Below, one piece after another: positions 43,809 through 54,585 of a DNA stretch of 64,000 bases; position 1 is the stretch's first letter, and each line of letters starts with the position of its first letter. Below the pieces are notes generated by a model that made no database searches, was not told the DNA's origin, and saw only the letters and a list, made by a program, of their open reading frames with translations. The stretch is taken from positions 124,001 through 188,000 of the forward strand of contig NZ_BDDE01000012.1 of NCBI RefSeq assembly GCF_008327685.1. The letters are read 5' to 3'. The stretch is from Actinomadura sp. K4S16. GTDB taxonomy: Bacteria > Actinomycetota > Actinomycetes > Streptosporangiales > Streptosporangiaceae. A program made the position numbers and the translations under genes.

Positions 43809-44417
43809 TCAGCGCAGTCTCGCCCGCAGGGCCCGCTCGGCGGCGGGCCACTCGTCGTCCGTCATCGCGTAGGCGGCGGTGTCGCGGATCGAGCCGTCCG
43901 CGCGGATCCGGTGCTTGCGGTGGACGCCCTCGAACGACGCCCCGAGCCGCTCGATCGCCGCACGCGACCGCTCGTTGCGGACCTGCGTGTGCCACCCGAC
44001 CCGGATCGCTCCCAGATCGCCGAACGCGCGGCCCATCAGGAGCAGTTTCGCCTCGGTGTTGAGGCCCGTCCGGTGCCACCGCGCCCCGAGCCAGGTGTGG
44101 CCGATGCACAGGCCGCGATGGGACGGGGAGATCTCGTAGTAGGAGGTCATCCCGGCGACCTCGCCGGTCACCGCGTCGATCTGGACCCAAGGCAGGCGCA
44201 GCCCGCGCTCGCAGGCCGCCAGCGCCGTGTCGACCAGTGCGCGCATGTCCGCGGCGCCCGCCGGCTGACGCTCGTTCATCCAGGTCCACAGTCCCGGGTC
44301 CTTGGACGCCTCGAACAGCCCGTCGGAGTGCTCGGCGGCCAGCGGCTCCAGCCGCACGTACCGTCCGGTCAGGACGGGTCGCTCGAACCATGCGCCGCTC
44401 AACCGTTCGTCGCTCAT
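43809..44417 (-). CDS. GNAT acetyltransferase, RimJ/RimL type
   Basis: A 202-residue protein. RPVLTGRYVRLEPLAAEHSDGL opens the fold, GHTWLGARWHRTGLNTEAKLLL (about 105-126) is the acetyl-CoA loop region, and VGWHTQVRNERSRAAIERLGASFEG is the C-terminal signature. ATG 44417 is preceded by TAGCGT and 7 nt, consistent with a leaderless start, with no ribosome site. It is divergent from the folD riboswitch region. The acceptor is unknown. Confidence 0.88.
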   Translation of the reverse strand: MSDERLSGAWFERPVLTGRYVRLEPLAAEHSDGLFEASKDPGLWTWMNERQPAGAADMRALVDTALAACERGLRLPWVQIDAVTGEVAGMTSYYEISPSHRGLCIGHTWLGARWHRTGLNTEAKLLLMGRAFGDLGAIRVGWHTQVRNERSRAAIERLGASFEGVHRKHRIRADGSIRDTAAYAMTDDEWPAAERALRARLR

Positions 44418-44546
44418 GCCGAGCACGCTAGGAGCCCGGGGGCGGACTCCGGCAGAGCCACTTGGCGCCGTTATCCGCAAGCCACTCGCGCGGACGCTCC
44501 CCGGGAAGTCCCTGGGCGGCCGTTCGCGGGCGGCCGGTTAGCATGG

Positions 44547-44626
44547 GTTCCTACGCGACTGGCGCGGTCAAGGTGGATCACCACCGGGGAGCGAACGACA
44601 GTCCGGACACCGCGCGCCTGGGTGGA
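44547..44626 (+). promoter_or_regulatory. ZTP riboswitch (pfl motif) upstream of folD
   Basis: CGCGACTGGCG (44554-44564), then GGTGGATCACCACCGGGGAGCG (44572-44593, read in two parts) and the 3' pseudoknot strand CGCGCGCCTGGGTGG (about 44611-44625) match the conserved segments of the ZTP/ZMP-sensing pfl riboswitch. It is 70 nt from the folD start. TTAGCAT just upstream of 44547 is a possible -10 box. A CCGGGC-attgc-GCCCGG hairpin between motif and gene is the likely expression platform. ZTP binding normally turns expression on. Confidence 0.88.
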
Positions 44627-44694
44627 CGGGACCCCTTCCGGCCGGGCATTGCGCCCGGGGCCCGGTCCCGGCCGACATCCACGCGGAGGAACGC

Positions 44695-45543
44695 ATGACG
44701 GCACAGATTCTGGACGGCAAGGCCACGGCCGCCGAGATCCGCTCGAACCTCAAGGTCCGCGTCGAGGCGCTCCGCGACCGCGGCGTGTCCGTCGGGCTCG
44801 GCACCGTCCTGGTCGGCGACGACCCCGGCAGCCACTCCTACGTGAACATGAAGCACCGCGACTGCGCCGAGGTCGGCATCGAGAGCATCCGCCGCGACCT
44901 GCCCGCCACCGCGTCCCAGGACGAGGTGGAGCGCGCCGTCGCCGAGCTGAACGCCGATCCCGCCTGCACCGGCTACATCGTCCAGCTGCCGCTCCCGAAG
45001 GGCCTGGACGAGCAGCGCGTGCTGGAGCGCATCGACCCCGCCAAGGACGCCGACGGCCTGCACCCGACGAACCTCGGCCGGCTCGTCCTGATGCAGCCGG
45101 GCCCGCTGCCGTGCACGCCGAAGGGCATCGTCGAGCTGCTGCGCCGCTTCGACGTCCCGCTGAGGGGCGCCGAGGTCACGGTCGTCGGCCGCGGCATCAC
45201 CGTCGGACGCTCCCTCGGCCTGCTGCTGACCCGCCGCAGCGAGAACGCGACCGTCACCCTCTGCCACACCGCGACCCGCGACCTCGCCGAGCACACCCGC
45301 AAGGCCGACATCGTCGTCGCCGCCGCGGGCGTTCCCGGCCTCATCACCGCCGACATGGTCAAGCCCGGCGCCGCCGTCCTCGACGTGGGCGTCTCCCGGG
45401 TGGACGGCAAGCTCGCCGGCGACGTCGCCGCCGACGTCCGCGACGTCGCGGGCTGGGTCGCGCCCAACCCCGGCGGCGTCGGCCCGATGACCCGCGCGAT
45501 GCTGCTCGCGAACGTCGTCGAGGCCGCCGAGCAGACCCGCTGA
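44695..45543 (+). CDS. folD: Methylenetetrahydrofolate dehydrogenase/cyclohydrolase
   Basis: A 282-residue protein. Tyr49 and Lys53 in [10 protein letters not shown] are the substrate and catalytic residues, [11 protein letters not shown] is the hinge motif, and [11 protein letters not shown] with [13 protein letters not shown] is the NADP domain. It interconverts 5,10-methylene-THF, methenyl-THF and 10-formyl-THF, supplying PurN and PurH. The ATG at 44695 follows GGAGGAA. It is under a ZTP riboswitch and followed by a 16-bp-stem terminator. Confidence 0.96.
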   Translation: MTAQILDGKATAAEIRSNLKVRVEALRDRGVSVGLGTVLVGDDPGSHSYVNMKHRDCAEVGIESIRRDLPATASQDEVERAVAELNADPACTGYIVQLPLPKGLDEQRVLERIDPAKDADGLHPTNLGRLVLMQPGPLPCTPKGIVELLRRFDVPLRGAEVTVVGRGITVGRSLGLLLTRRSENATVTLCHTATRDLAEHTRKADIVVAAAGVPGLITADMVKPGAAVLDVGVSRVDGKLAGDVAADVRDVAGWVAPNPGGVGPMTRAMLLANVVEAAEQTR

Positions 45544-45570
45544 CCGACCGCCGTCCCGAGACGGCGCGCC

Positions 45571-45608
45571 GCGGGGGCCGCCACCCAGCACCGGGTGGCG
45601 GCCCCCGC
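45571..45608 (+). terminator. folD terminator
   Basis: GCGGGGGCCGCCACCC (45571-45586) and its exact complement GGGTGGCGGCCCCCGC (45593-45608) make a perfect 16-bp stem with a 6-nt loop, 30 nt after the folD stop. Confidence 0.9.
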
Positions 45609-45709
45609 TCACGCAGCCCTGGCCGCGCCGTCACATACGCGGCCGTATGGGGGGCTCAGCGATCGCCCTCTGGTTTGCGCTGCCGGGGAGGGCGACCGCA
45701 GGTCTCACA

Positions 45710-46426
45710 TCAGCTGGCCCTCCGTCCCGCGGCCGTGCTGTGCGCCGGACGGCCCGGCGCGTGGGTGTGGCCCGTCGTGCCCGGCCGGCGCGTCTCGGTG
45801 GTGCCGCGCACCCCGGGGACGCGCCCGTCCATCGGCGGACGTCCCTGCTGGGGGACGTGCACCGGCGGCAGCGGTCGGACGAGGCCCATCGCGATGACCT
45901 CGTTGGCGAGCCGAGTGCGCCGGTTTGCGCCCTCGGGGATCCGGAACTTCTGATAGAGGCGCAGCAGATGCTGCTTGACCGCGGCCTCGGTGACGACCAG
46001 CTCGCCGGCGATGTCGCGTGCGGTGGCCGGAGCCACGAACGCCTCGTCGGACAGGGCGGGCCGGCACAGCGAGGTCAGCACGTCGACCTCGCGGCGGGTG
46101 AGCTCGGGTGCGACGGCGCGCCGCAGTTCGACGTCCGGGTCGACCTCCTCACGGGGGATGCCCCCCAACCGGCAGCGCGCCGTGCCGAAGCTCACGACGT
46201 CACCGTCCTCCAGTACACGGCGTGCGATCGGCCGGCCGTTGACGCGCGTCCCGTTGCGGGACAGGCCCATGTCCACCACGTAGACGTACGGGCCACGTCG
46301 GACGATCTCTGCGTGCAATCGGGACACACTCGGGTCGTCGAGGCGGATGTCCACTCCTCTCCCTCTCCCGACCGTCGTCACGTCGGGGCGCAGCGGCATC
46401 ACCAGCCCGCTGTCCTCGATCCGCAT
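45710..46426 (-). CDS. FHA domain-containing LuxR-type regulator
   Basis: A 238-residue protein. Residues about 20-95 are an FHA phosphothreonine-binding domain (VGRGRGVDIRLDDPSVSRLHAEIVRR; LSRNGTRVNGRPI), and about 110-180 a helix-turn-helix of LuxR/GerE style (ELTRREVDVLTSLCRPA; IAGELVVTEAAVKQHLLRLYQKF). The C-terminal 50 residues are Pro/Gly/Arg-rich and probably disordered. It is a probable Ser/Thr-kinase-linked regulator. ATG 46426 has GGAGGGG 8 nt upstream; the longer start (46441) lacks this. It is convergent with folD. Confidence 0.85.
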   Translation of the reverse strand: MRIEDSGLVMPLRPDVTTVGRGRGVDIRLDDPSVSRLHAEIVRRGPYVYVVDMGLSRNGTRVNGRPIARRVLEDGDVVSFGTARCRLGGIPREEVDPDVELRRAVAPELTRREVDVLTSLCRPALSDEAFVAPATARDIAGELVVTEAAVKQHLLRLYQKFRIPEGANRRTRLANEVIAMGLVRPLPPVHVPQQGRPPMDGRVPGVRGTTETRRPGTTGHTHAPGRPAHSTAAGRRAS

Positions 46427-46658
46427 GAACGGCCCCTCCACGGCAGTCCTCCCAGCTAGTTAGCGACCCCTGTCTGCCGGGTTACCCGGGCGCCGTGCCG
46501 TCACACCCTCCTACTGGCGAGTAGGACCGGTGGCGCAAGGGATTGCGGGCTCTCGGCCATCACCTGGAGCACATAGGACCCATCCGCATTCCGGCGGGGC
46601 GCGCGACCGAGAGCGCGCGATGTCGTGCCGGGACCCGAATGCCTATACCGTGAGGGCC

Positions 46659-47099
46659 ATGAGCACCCAGGTGCATCGGCGCAGGCGCAAGGCGCCGCGT
46701 CGGAGGGGCGCCGCCCCGCACTGGCTCGCGCGGCTGCCGTACCTCCTCGTGCTCAGCGGCGTCGGCGCGGGACTCACCCTGTGCGCGTTCCACTACTTCC
46801 GCAAGGGCTCGGGCCTGATGGCCGCCGCGCTGCTCATCGGCGCGCTCGCCAGGCTGCTGCTGCCCGAGTCGCAGCTCGGCCCGCTCGCCGTCCGCAGCCG
46901 GTCGGTCGACTGCTGGACGCTCGTGATCCTCGGCGAGATGGTCGCGTTCGTCTCGCTGAGCGTCCCGCCGATGAACAAGACCGGGCTCGTGCTCGCCGGC
47001 GCGTTCGGCGTCCTGATCGCCCTCACGATGCTGGTGCGCGGTGTGCGGCTCCTCATCGCCGGGCGTTCCTCCCGGACGGGTGAAGGGCCGCCGGGCTAG
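46659..47099 (+). CDS. DUF3017 family membrane protein
   Basis: A 146-residue protein with a basic N-terminus (1-22) and four hydrophobic segments (about 26-45, 54-72, 85-105, 108-128), the size and topology of DUF3017, a family of unknown function conserved near folD, icd and mdh in actinobacteria. TATACC (46644-46649) ends 9 nt before the ATG, consistent with a leaderless start. Position and topology support the call; no enzyme activity is known. Confidence 0.8.
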   Translation: MSTQVHRRRRKAPRRRGAAPHWLARLPYLLVLSGVGAGLTLCAFHYFRKGSGLMAAALLIGALARLLLPESQLGPLAVRSRSVDCWTLVILGEMVAFVSLSVPPMNKTGLVLAGAFGVLIALTMLVRGVRLLIAGRSSRTGEGPPG

Positions 47100-47170
47100 C
47101 GCGTCCATGCAGGTGGGGGCGAGGGCGGGGGTCGCCGTGGCAAGGCCAGGTCTAGACCTCATGACCGCCT

Positions 47171-47185
47171 CGGCTAGCCTAGCCA
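47171..47185. promoter_or_regulatory. Possible iron-regulator-like box upstream of icd
   Basis: CGGCTAGCCTAGCCA matches 10 of 15 positions of the DtxR/IdeR consensus core (AGGTTAGGCTAACCT as recalled). It is also a near palindrome overlapping a TAGCCT -10-like word, 53 bp before icd. The match is suggestive only. Confidence 0.25.
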
Positions 47186-47237
47186 GTTGAGCCTTACAAG
47201 GACTGCTGGCCAGGTGTAGGAAAGGGACAGCACAAGC

Positions 47238-48455
47238 ATGCCCAAGATCAAAGTAGCGGGCCCGGTCGTCGAACTCGACGGCGACGAAATGACGCGGATC
47301 ATCTGGAAATTCATCAAGGACCAGTTGATCCTGCCCTACCTCGATGTGGACCTGAAGTACTACGACCTGGGGATCGAGCACCGTGACGCCACGGACGACC
47401 AGGTCACCGTCGACGCCGCCAACGCCATCCTGGAGCACGGCGTGGGCGTCAAGTGCGCGACCATCACCCCCGACGAGGCGCGCGTCGAGGAGTTCGGCCT
47501 GAAGAAGATGTGGCGGTCCCCGAACGGGACGATCCGCAACATCCTGGGCGGCGTGATCTTCCGCGAGCCGATCGTTGTCTCCAACATCCCCCGCCTGGTC
47601 CCCGGTTGGACGAAGCCGATCATCATCGGCCGCCACGCCCACGGCGACCAGTACAAGGCCACCGACTTCGTCGTGCCCGGCCCCGGCAAGGTGACGATCA
47701 CCTACACCCCCGAGAACGAGGGTGAGCCGATGGAGTTCGAGATCGCGAACTTCCCCGGCGGCGGCGTGGCCATGGGCATGTACAACTTCGACGACTCGAT
47801 CCGCGACTTCGCCCGGACGAGCATGCGGTACGCGCTCAACCGCGAGATGCCGCTGTACATGTCGACGAAGAACACGATCCTCAAGGCCTACGACGGCCGG
47901 TTCAAGGACCTCTTCCAGGAGATCTACGAGACCGAGTTCAAGGCCGAGTTCGAGTCCAAGGGCCTCACCTACGAGCACCGCCTCATCGACGACATGGTCG
48001 CCGCGGCGCTCAAGTGGGAGGGCGGGTTCGTCTGGGCCGCCAAGAACTACGACGGCGACGTCCAGTCCGACACCCTCGCGCAGGGCTTCGGCTCCCTCGG
48101 CCTCATGACCTCCGTCCTCATGACCCCGGACGGCAGGACCGTCGAGGCGGAGGCCGCGCACGGCACGGTGACCCGGCACTACCGGCAGCACCAGCAGGGC
48201 AAGCCGACGTCGACCAACCCCATCGCGTCGATCTTCGCCTGGACGCGCGGGCTGGAGCACCGCGGCAAGCTCGACGGCCAGCCCGAGGTCATCGACTTCG
48301 CCCGCAAGCTGGAGCAGGTCTGCATCGAGACCGTCGAGAGCGGCCAGATGACCAAGGACCTGGCGCTGCTCGTCGGCGGCGAGACCCCCTGGCTGACCAC
48401 GCAGGGCTTCCTGGAGGCACTCGACACCAACCTCCAGAAGAAGATCAACTCCTGA
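47238..48455 (+). CDS. icd: NADP-dependent isocitrate dehydrogenase (homodimeric type)
   Basis: A 405-residue protein of the eukaryote-like dimeric IDH group. Substrate loop [12 protein letters not shown] (about 94-105), catalytic Tyr and Lys regions in [14 protein letters not shown], metal-binding Asp in [11 protein letters not shown], and [10 protein letters not shown] near the coenzyme site. It oxidises isocitrate to 2-oxoglutarate and makes NADPH. ATG 47238 has AGGAAAGG upstream. It lies between DUF3017 and mdh and is followed by its own hairpin, so transcription is probably separate from mdh. Confidence 0.95.
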   Translation: MPKIKVAGPVVELDGDEMTRIIWKFIKDQLILPYLDVDLKYYDLGIEHRDATDDQVTVDAANAILEHGVGVKCATITPDEARVEEFGLKKMWRSPNGTIRNILGGVIFREPIVVSNIPRLVPGWTKPIIIGRHAHGDQYKATDFVVPGPGKVTITYTPENEGEPMEFEIANFPGGGVAMGMYNFDDSIRDFARTSMRYALNREMPLYMSTKNTILKAYDGRFKDLFQEIYETEFKAEFESKGLTYEHRLIDDMVAAALKWEGGFVWAAKNYDGDVQSDTLAQGFGSLGLMTSVLMTPDGRTVEAEAAHGTVTRHYRQHQQGKPTSTNPIASIFAWTRGLEHRGKLDGQPEVIDFARKLEQVCIETVESGQMTKDLALLVGGETPWLTTQGFLEALDTNLQKKINS

Positions 48456-49777
<1,322 letters not shown>

Positions 49778-49807
49778 CCCGCTCCCTCTGCTTCATCCGC
49801 TTCACGG

Positions 49808-49840
49808 ACGAGCCCCGGACCGCCCAGGTCCGGGGCTCGT
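49808..49840 (+). terminator. mdh terminator
   Basis: ACGAGCCCCGGACC (49808-49821) and GGTCCGGGGCTCGT (49827-49840) form a perfect 14-bp stem with a 5-nt loop, 30 nt after the mdh stop. Confidence 0.92.
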
Positions 49841-50024
49841 CCCATGCGCACCCCGCCAGGCCGGACCGAGGGTGCAGGGGACGAGGGGCGGGTCGTGCGT
49901 CCCAAGGCGCGTCGTCCGCGGGTCGGTGTGCTCAGGGGGCGGCGGCGGGTGCAAATGATCTGAAGGCGTCGGTATCGGTCGCTAGGGTGTGATCGCTCGG
50001 AAAGTGATCGGGGGAGGCGTGCCG

Positions 50025-51797
50025 GTGGCCGAACAGGCGTTCCAGGTGGATCTGCGGGGCGTGGTGGATCTGCTGAGCCGCCATCTCTACGCCAGCCCGC
50101 GGGTCTACCTGCGGGAGCTGCTGCAGAACGCGGTGGACGCGATCACGGCGCGCGGCGCGGGGGGCCGCGTCGAGATCGAGACGGGCGGCGGCGTGCTGCG
50201 CGTGCACGACGACGGCGTCGGCCTGACCGAGGACGAGGTCCACACGCTGCTGGCGACGATCGGGCGGTCGTCCAAGCGGGACGAGCTCGGGTTCGCGCGC
50301 CACGACTTCCTCGGCCAGTTCGGGATCGGGCTGCTGTCGGCGTTCCTCGTCGCGGACGAGATCGAGGTCGTGACGCGGTCCGCGCGCGGCGGCGGCCCCG
50401 TCCGGTGGACGGGGCGCTCCGAGGGCAGCTACCAGGTCGAACCAGGCGAGCGGGACGAGCCGGGCACGACGGTGACGCTGCGGGCCCGCCCGGGGTCGGC
50501 GGAGCTGCTGAGCCCGCCGGTCGTCGCCGAGCTGGCCGCCACGTACGGGTCGCTCCTGCCGGTCGAGCTGGTCGTGGACGGCGTCGCCGTCACCGGCGAC
50601 GGACCCCCGTGGCGCGCGTCCTACCGCGACCCCGCCGACCGCAGGCGGGCGCTGGACCGCTACTGCGAGGACGTCTACGGGTACACCCCGTTCGACGTGG
50701 TCGACCTCGACGTGCCGGAGGCGGGGCTGACGGGCGTCGCGTTCGTCCTGCCCGAGCCGGTGGCGCCGTCCGCGCGCTCCGCGCACCGCGTCTACCTGAA
50801 GCGGATGCTGCTGGCCGAGCACGTCGAGGGCCTCCTGCCCGACTGGGCGTTCTTCGCGCGCTGCGTCGTGGACGCGGGGGAGCTGCGCCCGACCGCGAGC
50901 CGCGAGGCCCTCTACGAGGACGAGCTGCTGGAGTCGACGCGGCACGGCCTCGGCGAGGTGCTGCGGCAGTGGCTGGTGAAGCTCGCCGAGACCGACCCGG
51001 CGCGGCTGCGGGCGTTCCTGCGGCTGCACCAGCTCGGCGTCAAGGCGATGGCCCTGCACGACGACGACATGCTGCGGATCGTCGACCGGTGGCTGGAGTA
51101 CGAGACGTCCTCCGGGCCGATGACCCTGCACGAGTTCCGCCGCCGCCACCCGGACGGCCGCTTCACCGCGAGCGTGGACGAGTTCCGGCGGCTGTCGGCG
51201 GTCGCGGGCGCCCAGGGCGTGGGCCTGGTCAACGGCGGCTACGTCCACGACACCGAGATCATCGAGCGGCTGCCCGACCTGGACCCCGACATCCGGCTCA
51301 CGCGGCTGGACGCGGCGGAGCTGACCACCACGTTCGGCGTCCTCGACCCGGCGACCGAGCTGGCACTGCGGCCGTTCCTCGCGGCGGCGCAGCGGGCGGT
51401 GGAGCGGCTCGGCTGCGAGGTGGTCGTCCGCGACTTCGATCCCGCGTCGCTGCCCGCGCTGTACCTGACGAGCCGGGACGCGCAGTTCCGCGAGGAGCTG
51501 GAGCGCGCGAAGGAGGAGGCGGGCGAGCTGTGGGCGGACGTGCTCGGCGCGGTCAACGCCTCCGCCGGCATCGACCGCCCCCAGCTCGTGCTGAACCACC
51601 GCAACCCGCTGGCGCGGCGCGTCACGGCGCTCGGCGACGGCGGGCCGGTCGAGCCCGCGGTCCAGGCCCTGTACGGGCAGGCGCTGCTGCTCGGCCACCA
51701 TCCGCTGCGTCCCGCCGACACGGCAGTCCTGAACCGTTCCTTCATCGGCCTGCTGGAGTGGGCCGTCCACTCCCCGGAAGGTCCCGATGAGCACTGA
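50025..51797 (+). CDS. HSP90-family (HtpG-like) chaperone ATPase
   Basis: A 590-residue protein. The N-terminal GHKL ATPase is complete: YLRELLQNAVDA (catalytic Glu and Mg-binding Asn), HDDGVGLTEDE (adenine-binding Asp) and GQFGIGLLSAF (lid/phosphate loop). The middle domain has SAHRVYLKRMLLAEHVEGLLPDW and the nucleotide-contacting Arg in LRPTASREALYEDE. The C-terminal dimer domain is present, with no eukaryotic MEEVD tail. It is more divergent than standard HtpG. GTG 50025 is chosen because GGGGGAGG lies 7 nt upstream; GTG 50019 is too close. The 3' end overlaps the TPR gene by 11 nt. Confidence 0.88.
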   Translation: MAEQAFQVDLRGVVDLLSRHLYASPRVYLRELLQNAVDAITARGAGGRVEIETGGGVLRVHDDGVGLTEDEVHTLLATIGRSSKRDELGFARHDFLGQFGIGLLSAFLVADEIEVVTRSARGGGPVRWTGRSEGSYQVEPGERDEPGTTVTLRARPGSAELLSPPVVAELAATYGSLLPVELVVDGVAVTGDGPPWRASYRDPADRRRALDRYCEDVYGYTPFDVVDLDVPEAGLTGVAFVLPEPVAPSARSAHRVYLKRMLLAEHVEGLLPDWAFFARCVVDAGELRPTASREALYEDELLESTRHGLGEVLRQWLVKLAETDPARLRAFLRLHQLGVKAMALHDDDMLRIVDRWLEYETSSGPMTLHEFRRRHPDGRFTASVDEFRRLSAVAGAQGVGLVNGGYVHDTEIIERLPDLDPDIRLTRLDAAELTTTFGVLDPATELALRPFLAAAQRAVERLGCEVVVRDFDPASLPALYLTSRDAQFREELERAKEEAGELWADVLGAVNASAGIDRPQLVLNHRNPLARRVTALGDGGPVEPAVQALYGQALLLGHHPLRPADTAVLNRSFIGLLEWAVHSPEGPDEH

Positions 51798-54525
51798 GGA
51801 CGTCTACGCGCTCATGGCGCGGTCGCAGGAGCTTCCCTACGGGGAGGCCCGCACCGTCCTGGTCGAGGACGCGCTGCGCCGCGCGGAGGCGGCCGGCGAC
51901 GAGGTGCTGGCGTTCCACGTGCGGATCAGGCTGACCGACGCCTACCGGTACGGCGGCGAGCCCGCGAAGGCGTTCGCGACGTTCGGCCGCACGCTGGCCG
52001 ACCACGACCGCGACCCCGCCCGGTTCGACGAGACGCACAACCTGCTGTGGCAGATGAAGGCGGCGGTCAGCTCCCTGACCCTGTTCCCGGAGATCCCGCT
52101 GGACCGCGCCTTCGCCGTCCTGGACGACATGGAGCGCCGCTACAAGACGGGCGGCCACAGCCTCCAGGCGGTGTACCACTACCGCAACGTGGTGGCGCGG
52201 CACATCGGCGACGGTTCGGCCGACGAGTGGTTCGTGAAGTGGCGCACGGCCGAGCGGGACGAGCTGTCCGACTGCGAGGGCTGCGACCCGACCGGAATGG
52301 TCCGCCACCTGGTCGAGGCCGGGCGGCACAAGGAGGCGTTCCAGATCGCCGCGCCCGTGCTGAGCGCGCAGCTGCGCTGCAACGAGCAGCCGCAGTCGAT
52401 CCGGACGGCGATGCTGCCGGTCTACCTGCGCACGGGCCGCCTGGAGAAGGCCGCCGACGCGCACCGCCGCGCCTACCGGGTGCACCGGGCCCGCCTCGCC
52501 GACCTCGGCGACATCGCCGACCACCTGGAGTTCTGCGCGGTCACCGGCAACGAGGCGCGCGGCCTGGAGATCCTCCAGCGGCACATCGGCTGGCTCGACC
52601 GGGCCCCGTCCACGCACGCCGACATGAACTTCTCCGCCGCGGCGGCCCTCGTGCTGGGGCGGGTCGAGGCGGCCGGCCACGGCGCCGCGACCGTCCGCCG
52701 CCCGGCGGCGGGCGACCGCCCGGCCGCGGACGTGCCCGTGCCCGAGCTCCGCGCCGAGCTGGCCGAACGCGCGACGGCGCTGGCGGCCCGCTTCGACGCC
52801 CGCAACGGCACGTCCCACCAGGGCGACGAGGTGCGCGCCACGCTGGCGGCCGAGCCGGTCGTCGACTTCCTGCCGCTGGCCCCCCACCACCGCCGTTCGG
52901 TCCCCGCCCCCGCGCGGCGGACCGACCCCGCCCCCGAGCCGCGGACCGACGCCGCCCCCGAGCCGCGGAGCGACGCGGTGCCCGAGCCGCGGAACGGCTC
53001 CGCCTCTTCCGCGGACGTCTCCGACCTCGCGTCGGTGGACGATCTCGACGAGCTGCTCGAACGGGTGGACCGGTGCCGCAGGGAGGAGGACCTGCCCGGC
53101 ATGCTGGCGGCCTGCCGGCGGTTCGACGCCGTTGCCGAGACCACCGAGCCGACGCCCCTTCAGAGGGCCCGCCGCATTGACGGCCGGGGCATCGAATTCG
53201 CCATCGACGGGAACGCCCAGGGCGCGGTCGAGTGCTGGGAGGAGGCGGCCCGGCTCTACGCCGAACTGGGCGACGAGACGGGTCGGCACCGCGTGCTCGG
53301 CCGCCTCGGCGCCATGCGCATCGACCTCGGCGACGAGGGCGGCCTGGAGCAGGTGATCGCGTCGGCCGAGCACCTCGCCGCGCACCCGGGGGAGGCGGGC
53401 GACGCCACGGGCGCGCTGCTCCGCCTCGCCACCGCGCAGATCAGGTTCGAGCGTCCGGCCGAGGCCCTCGCCACGCTCGACAGGGTCGACCTCGACGACG
53501 CGCCGGAATTCGCCGGAGAACTGTGGTTCCAGCGAGGGCAGGTGCTTCTGCGGACCGGTGACGCCGAGGCCGCGGAGGAGGCGCTGCGCCGCTCCCTTGA
53601 CGCGTCGCGCGCCTCGGACCGGCCGGAGACGCTCGCCGCGCCCGCCCTGGCGCTCGCCGGCGTCCTGGCCCGGCGGGAGGGCGGGCCGGACGAGGAGGCG
53701 TTCGCCCTGTTCGACGAGGCGCTCGCCGTCCTGCGCGGCCCCTCGCCGCTGCGCGCGGCCGTGTACACCGACCGCGGCCTGACCTTCCTCGCCGCCGACC
53801 GCCCCGCGGACGCCGTCGCCGACCTCGTGGAGGCCATCGCGGCCTGGACGGCCGAGGGCATGCACGAGCAGGCCGTCCACATCCGCACGGACCTCGCCAA
53901 CGCGTACCTGCGCACGGGCCGCCACCTGGAGGCCGCCGAGGTGGCCGAGGAGGCGCTGCCCGGCCTGGACGGCGAGAACGCCCGGAACTGCCGCCTGATC
54001 CTCGCGCACGCGCAGAAGGAGATGGGCGAGGAGGACGCGGCCGCGACCTTCGCCGACCTCGCCGAGGAGGCCGCGCGGGACGGCCGCCCCGACGCCGCCG
54101 CGCATTTCCTGGAGGAGGCCGCGGGCGTCCTGTCCGCCCTCGACAAGGACGCCCTGGCCGCCGCCCGGTTCGCCGAGGCCGCCGAGGCCTGCGAGAAGGC
54201 GGGCGACCCCTACGGGCTGGTCCGGACCCGCCGCCGCGCCGCGATGTGCCTGCTGTGGAGCGGCGACCGCGATAAGGCCGTCACCGCCATGGAGACGGCC
54301 CGTGCGGCCCTGGCCGGGCTGCCGCCGGACAACGAGCCCGCCCGCGTCTGGGAGACCGCCCTCGTCTCCTTCGACCAGGCCCGCCTCCTCGCCCAGGTGG
54401 GCCGCCTGCCCGAGGCCGCCGCCCACGCCTCCGCCGCCGCGGACGGCTTCACGACCTTGGACGAGACCGACGCCGCCGAAGAGGCCACCCGCCTCCACAA
54501 CGACATCAAGGCGGCCATCGAGTAA
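51787..54525 (+). CDS. Large tetratricopeptide-repeat protein
   Basis: A 912-residue all-helical protein. TPR-like repeats occupy about 1-350 and 420-910 (for example YLRTGRLEKAADAHRRAYRVH; YLRTGRHLEAAEVAEEALPGL). A Pro/Glu/Arg linker at about 376-405 has PAPEPRTDA-type repeats. There is no signal peptide or membrane segment. The start overlaps the HSP90-family gene by 11 nt, so the two products are made together. In eukaryotes TPR proteins are classic Hsp90 partners; a functional complex here is inference. No enzymatic domain was seen. Confidence 0.85.
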   Translation: MSTEDVYALMARSQELPYGEARTVLVEDALRRAEAAGDEVLAFHVRIRLTDAYRYGGEPAKAFATFGRTLADHDRDPARFDETHNLLWQMKAAVSSLTLFPEIPLDRAFAVLDDMERRYKTGGHSLQAVYHYRNVVARHIGDGSADEWFVKWRTAERDELSDCEGCDPTGMVRHLVEAGRHKEAFQIAAPVLSAQLRCNEQPQSIRTAMLPVYLRTGRLEKAADAHRRAYRVHRARLADLGDIADHLEFCAVTGNEARGLEILQRHIGWLDRAPSTHADMNFSAAAALVLGRVEAAGHGAATVRRPAAGDRPAADVPVPELRAELAERATALAARFDARNGTSHQGDEVRATLAAEPVVDFLPLAPHHRRSVPAPARRTDPAPEPRTDAAPEPRSDAVPEPRNGSASSADVSDLASVDDLDELLERVDRCRREEDLPGMLAACRRFDAVAETTEPTPLQRARRIDGRGIEFAIDGNAQGAVECWEEAARLYAELGDETGRHRVLGRLGAMRIDLGDEGGLEQVIASAEHLAAHPGEAGDATGALLRLATAQIRFERPAEALATLDRVDLDDAPEFAGELWFQRGQVLLRTGDAEAAEEALRRSLDASRASDRPETLAAPALALAGVLARREGGPDEEAFALFDEALAVLRGPSPLRAAVYTDRGLTFLAADRPADAVADLVEAIAAWTAEGMHEQAVHIRTDLANAYLRTGRHLEAAEVAEEALPGLDGENARNCRLILAHAQKEMGEEDAAATFADLAEEAARDGRPDAAAHFLEEAAGVLSALDKDALAAARFAEAAEACEKAGDPYGLVRTRRRAAMCLLWSGDRDKAVTAMETARAALAGLPPDNEPARVWETALVSFDQARLLAQVGRLPEAAAHASAAADGFTTLDETDAAEEATRLHNDIKAAIE

Positions 54526-54546
54526 CAGGGGCCCCGGCTGCCTGGC

Positions 54547-54585
54547 CAGGCTCCTTGGTCAGGCTCCTTGATCAGGCTCCTTGGT
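54547..54585. repeat. Three 13-bp tandem repeats after galK
   Basis: CAGGCTCCTTGGT, one copy with a G-to-A change, repeats three times between the convergent TPR and galK genes. On the minus strand each unit contains TGA, the first formed by the galK stop itself. Confidence 0.92.
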
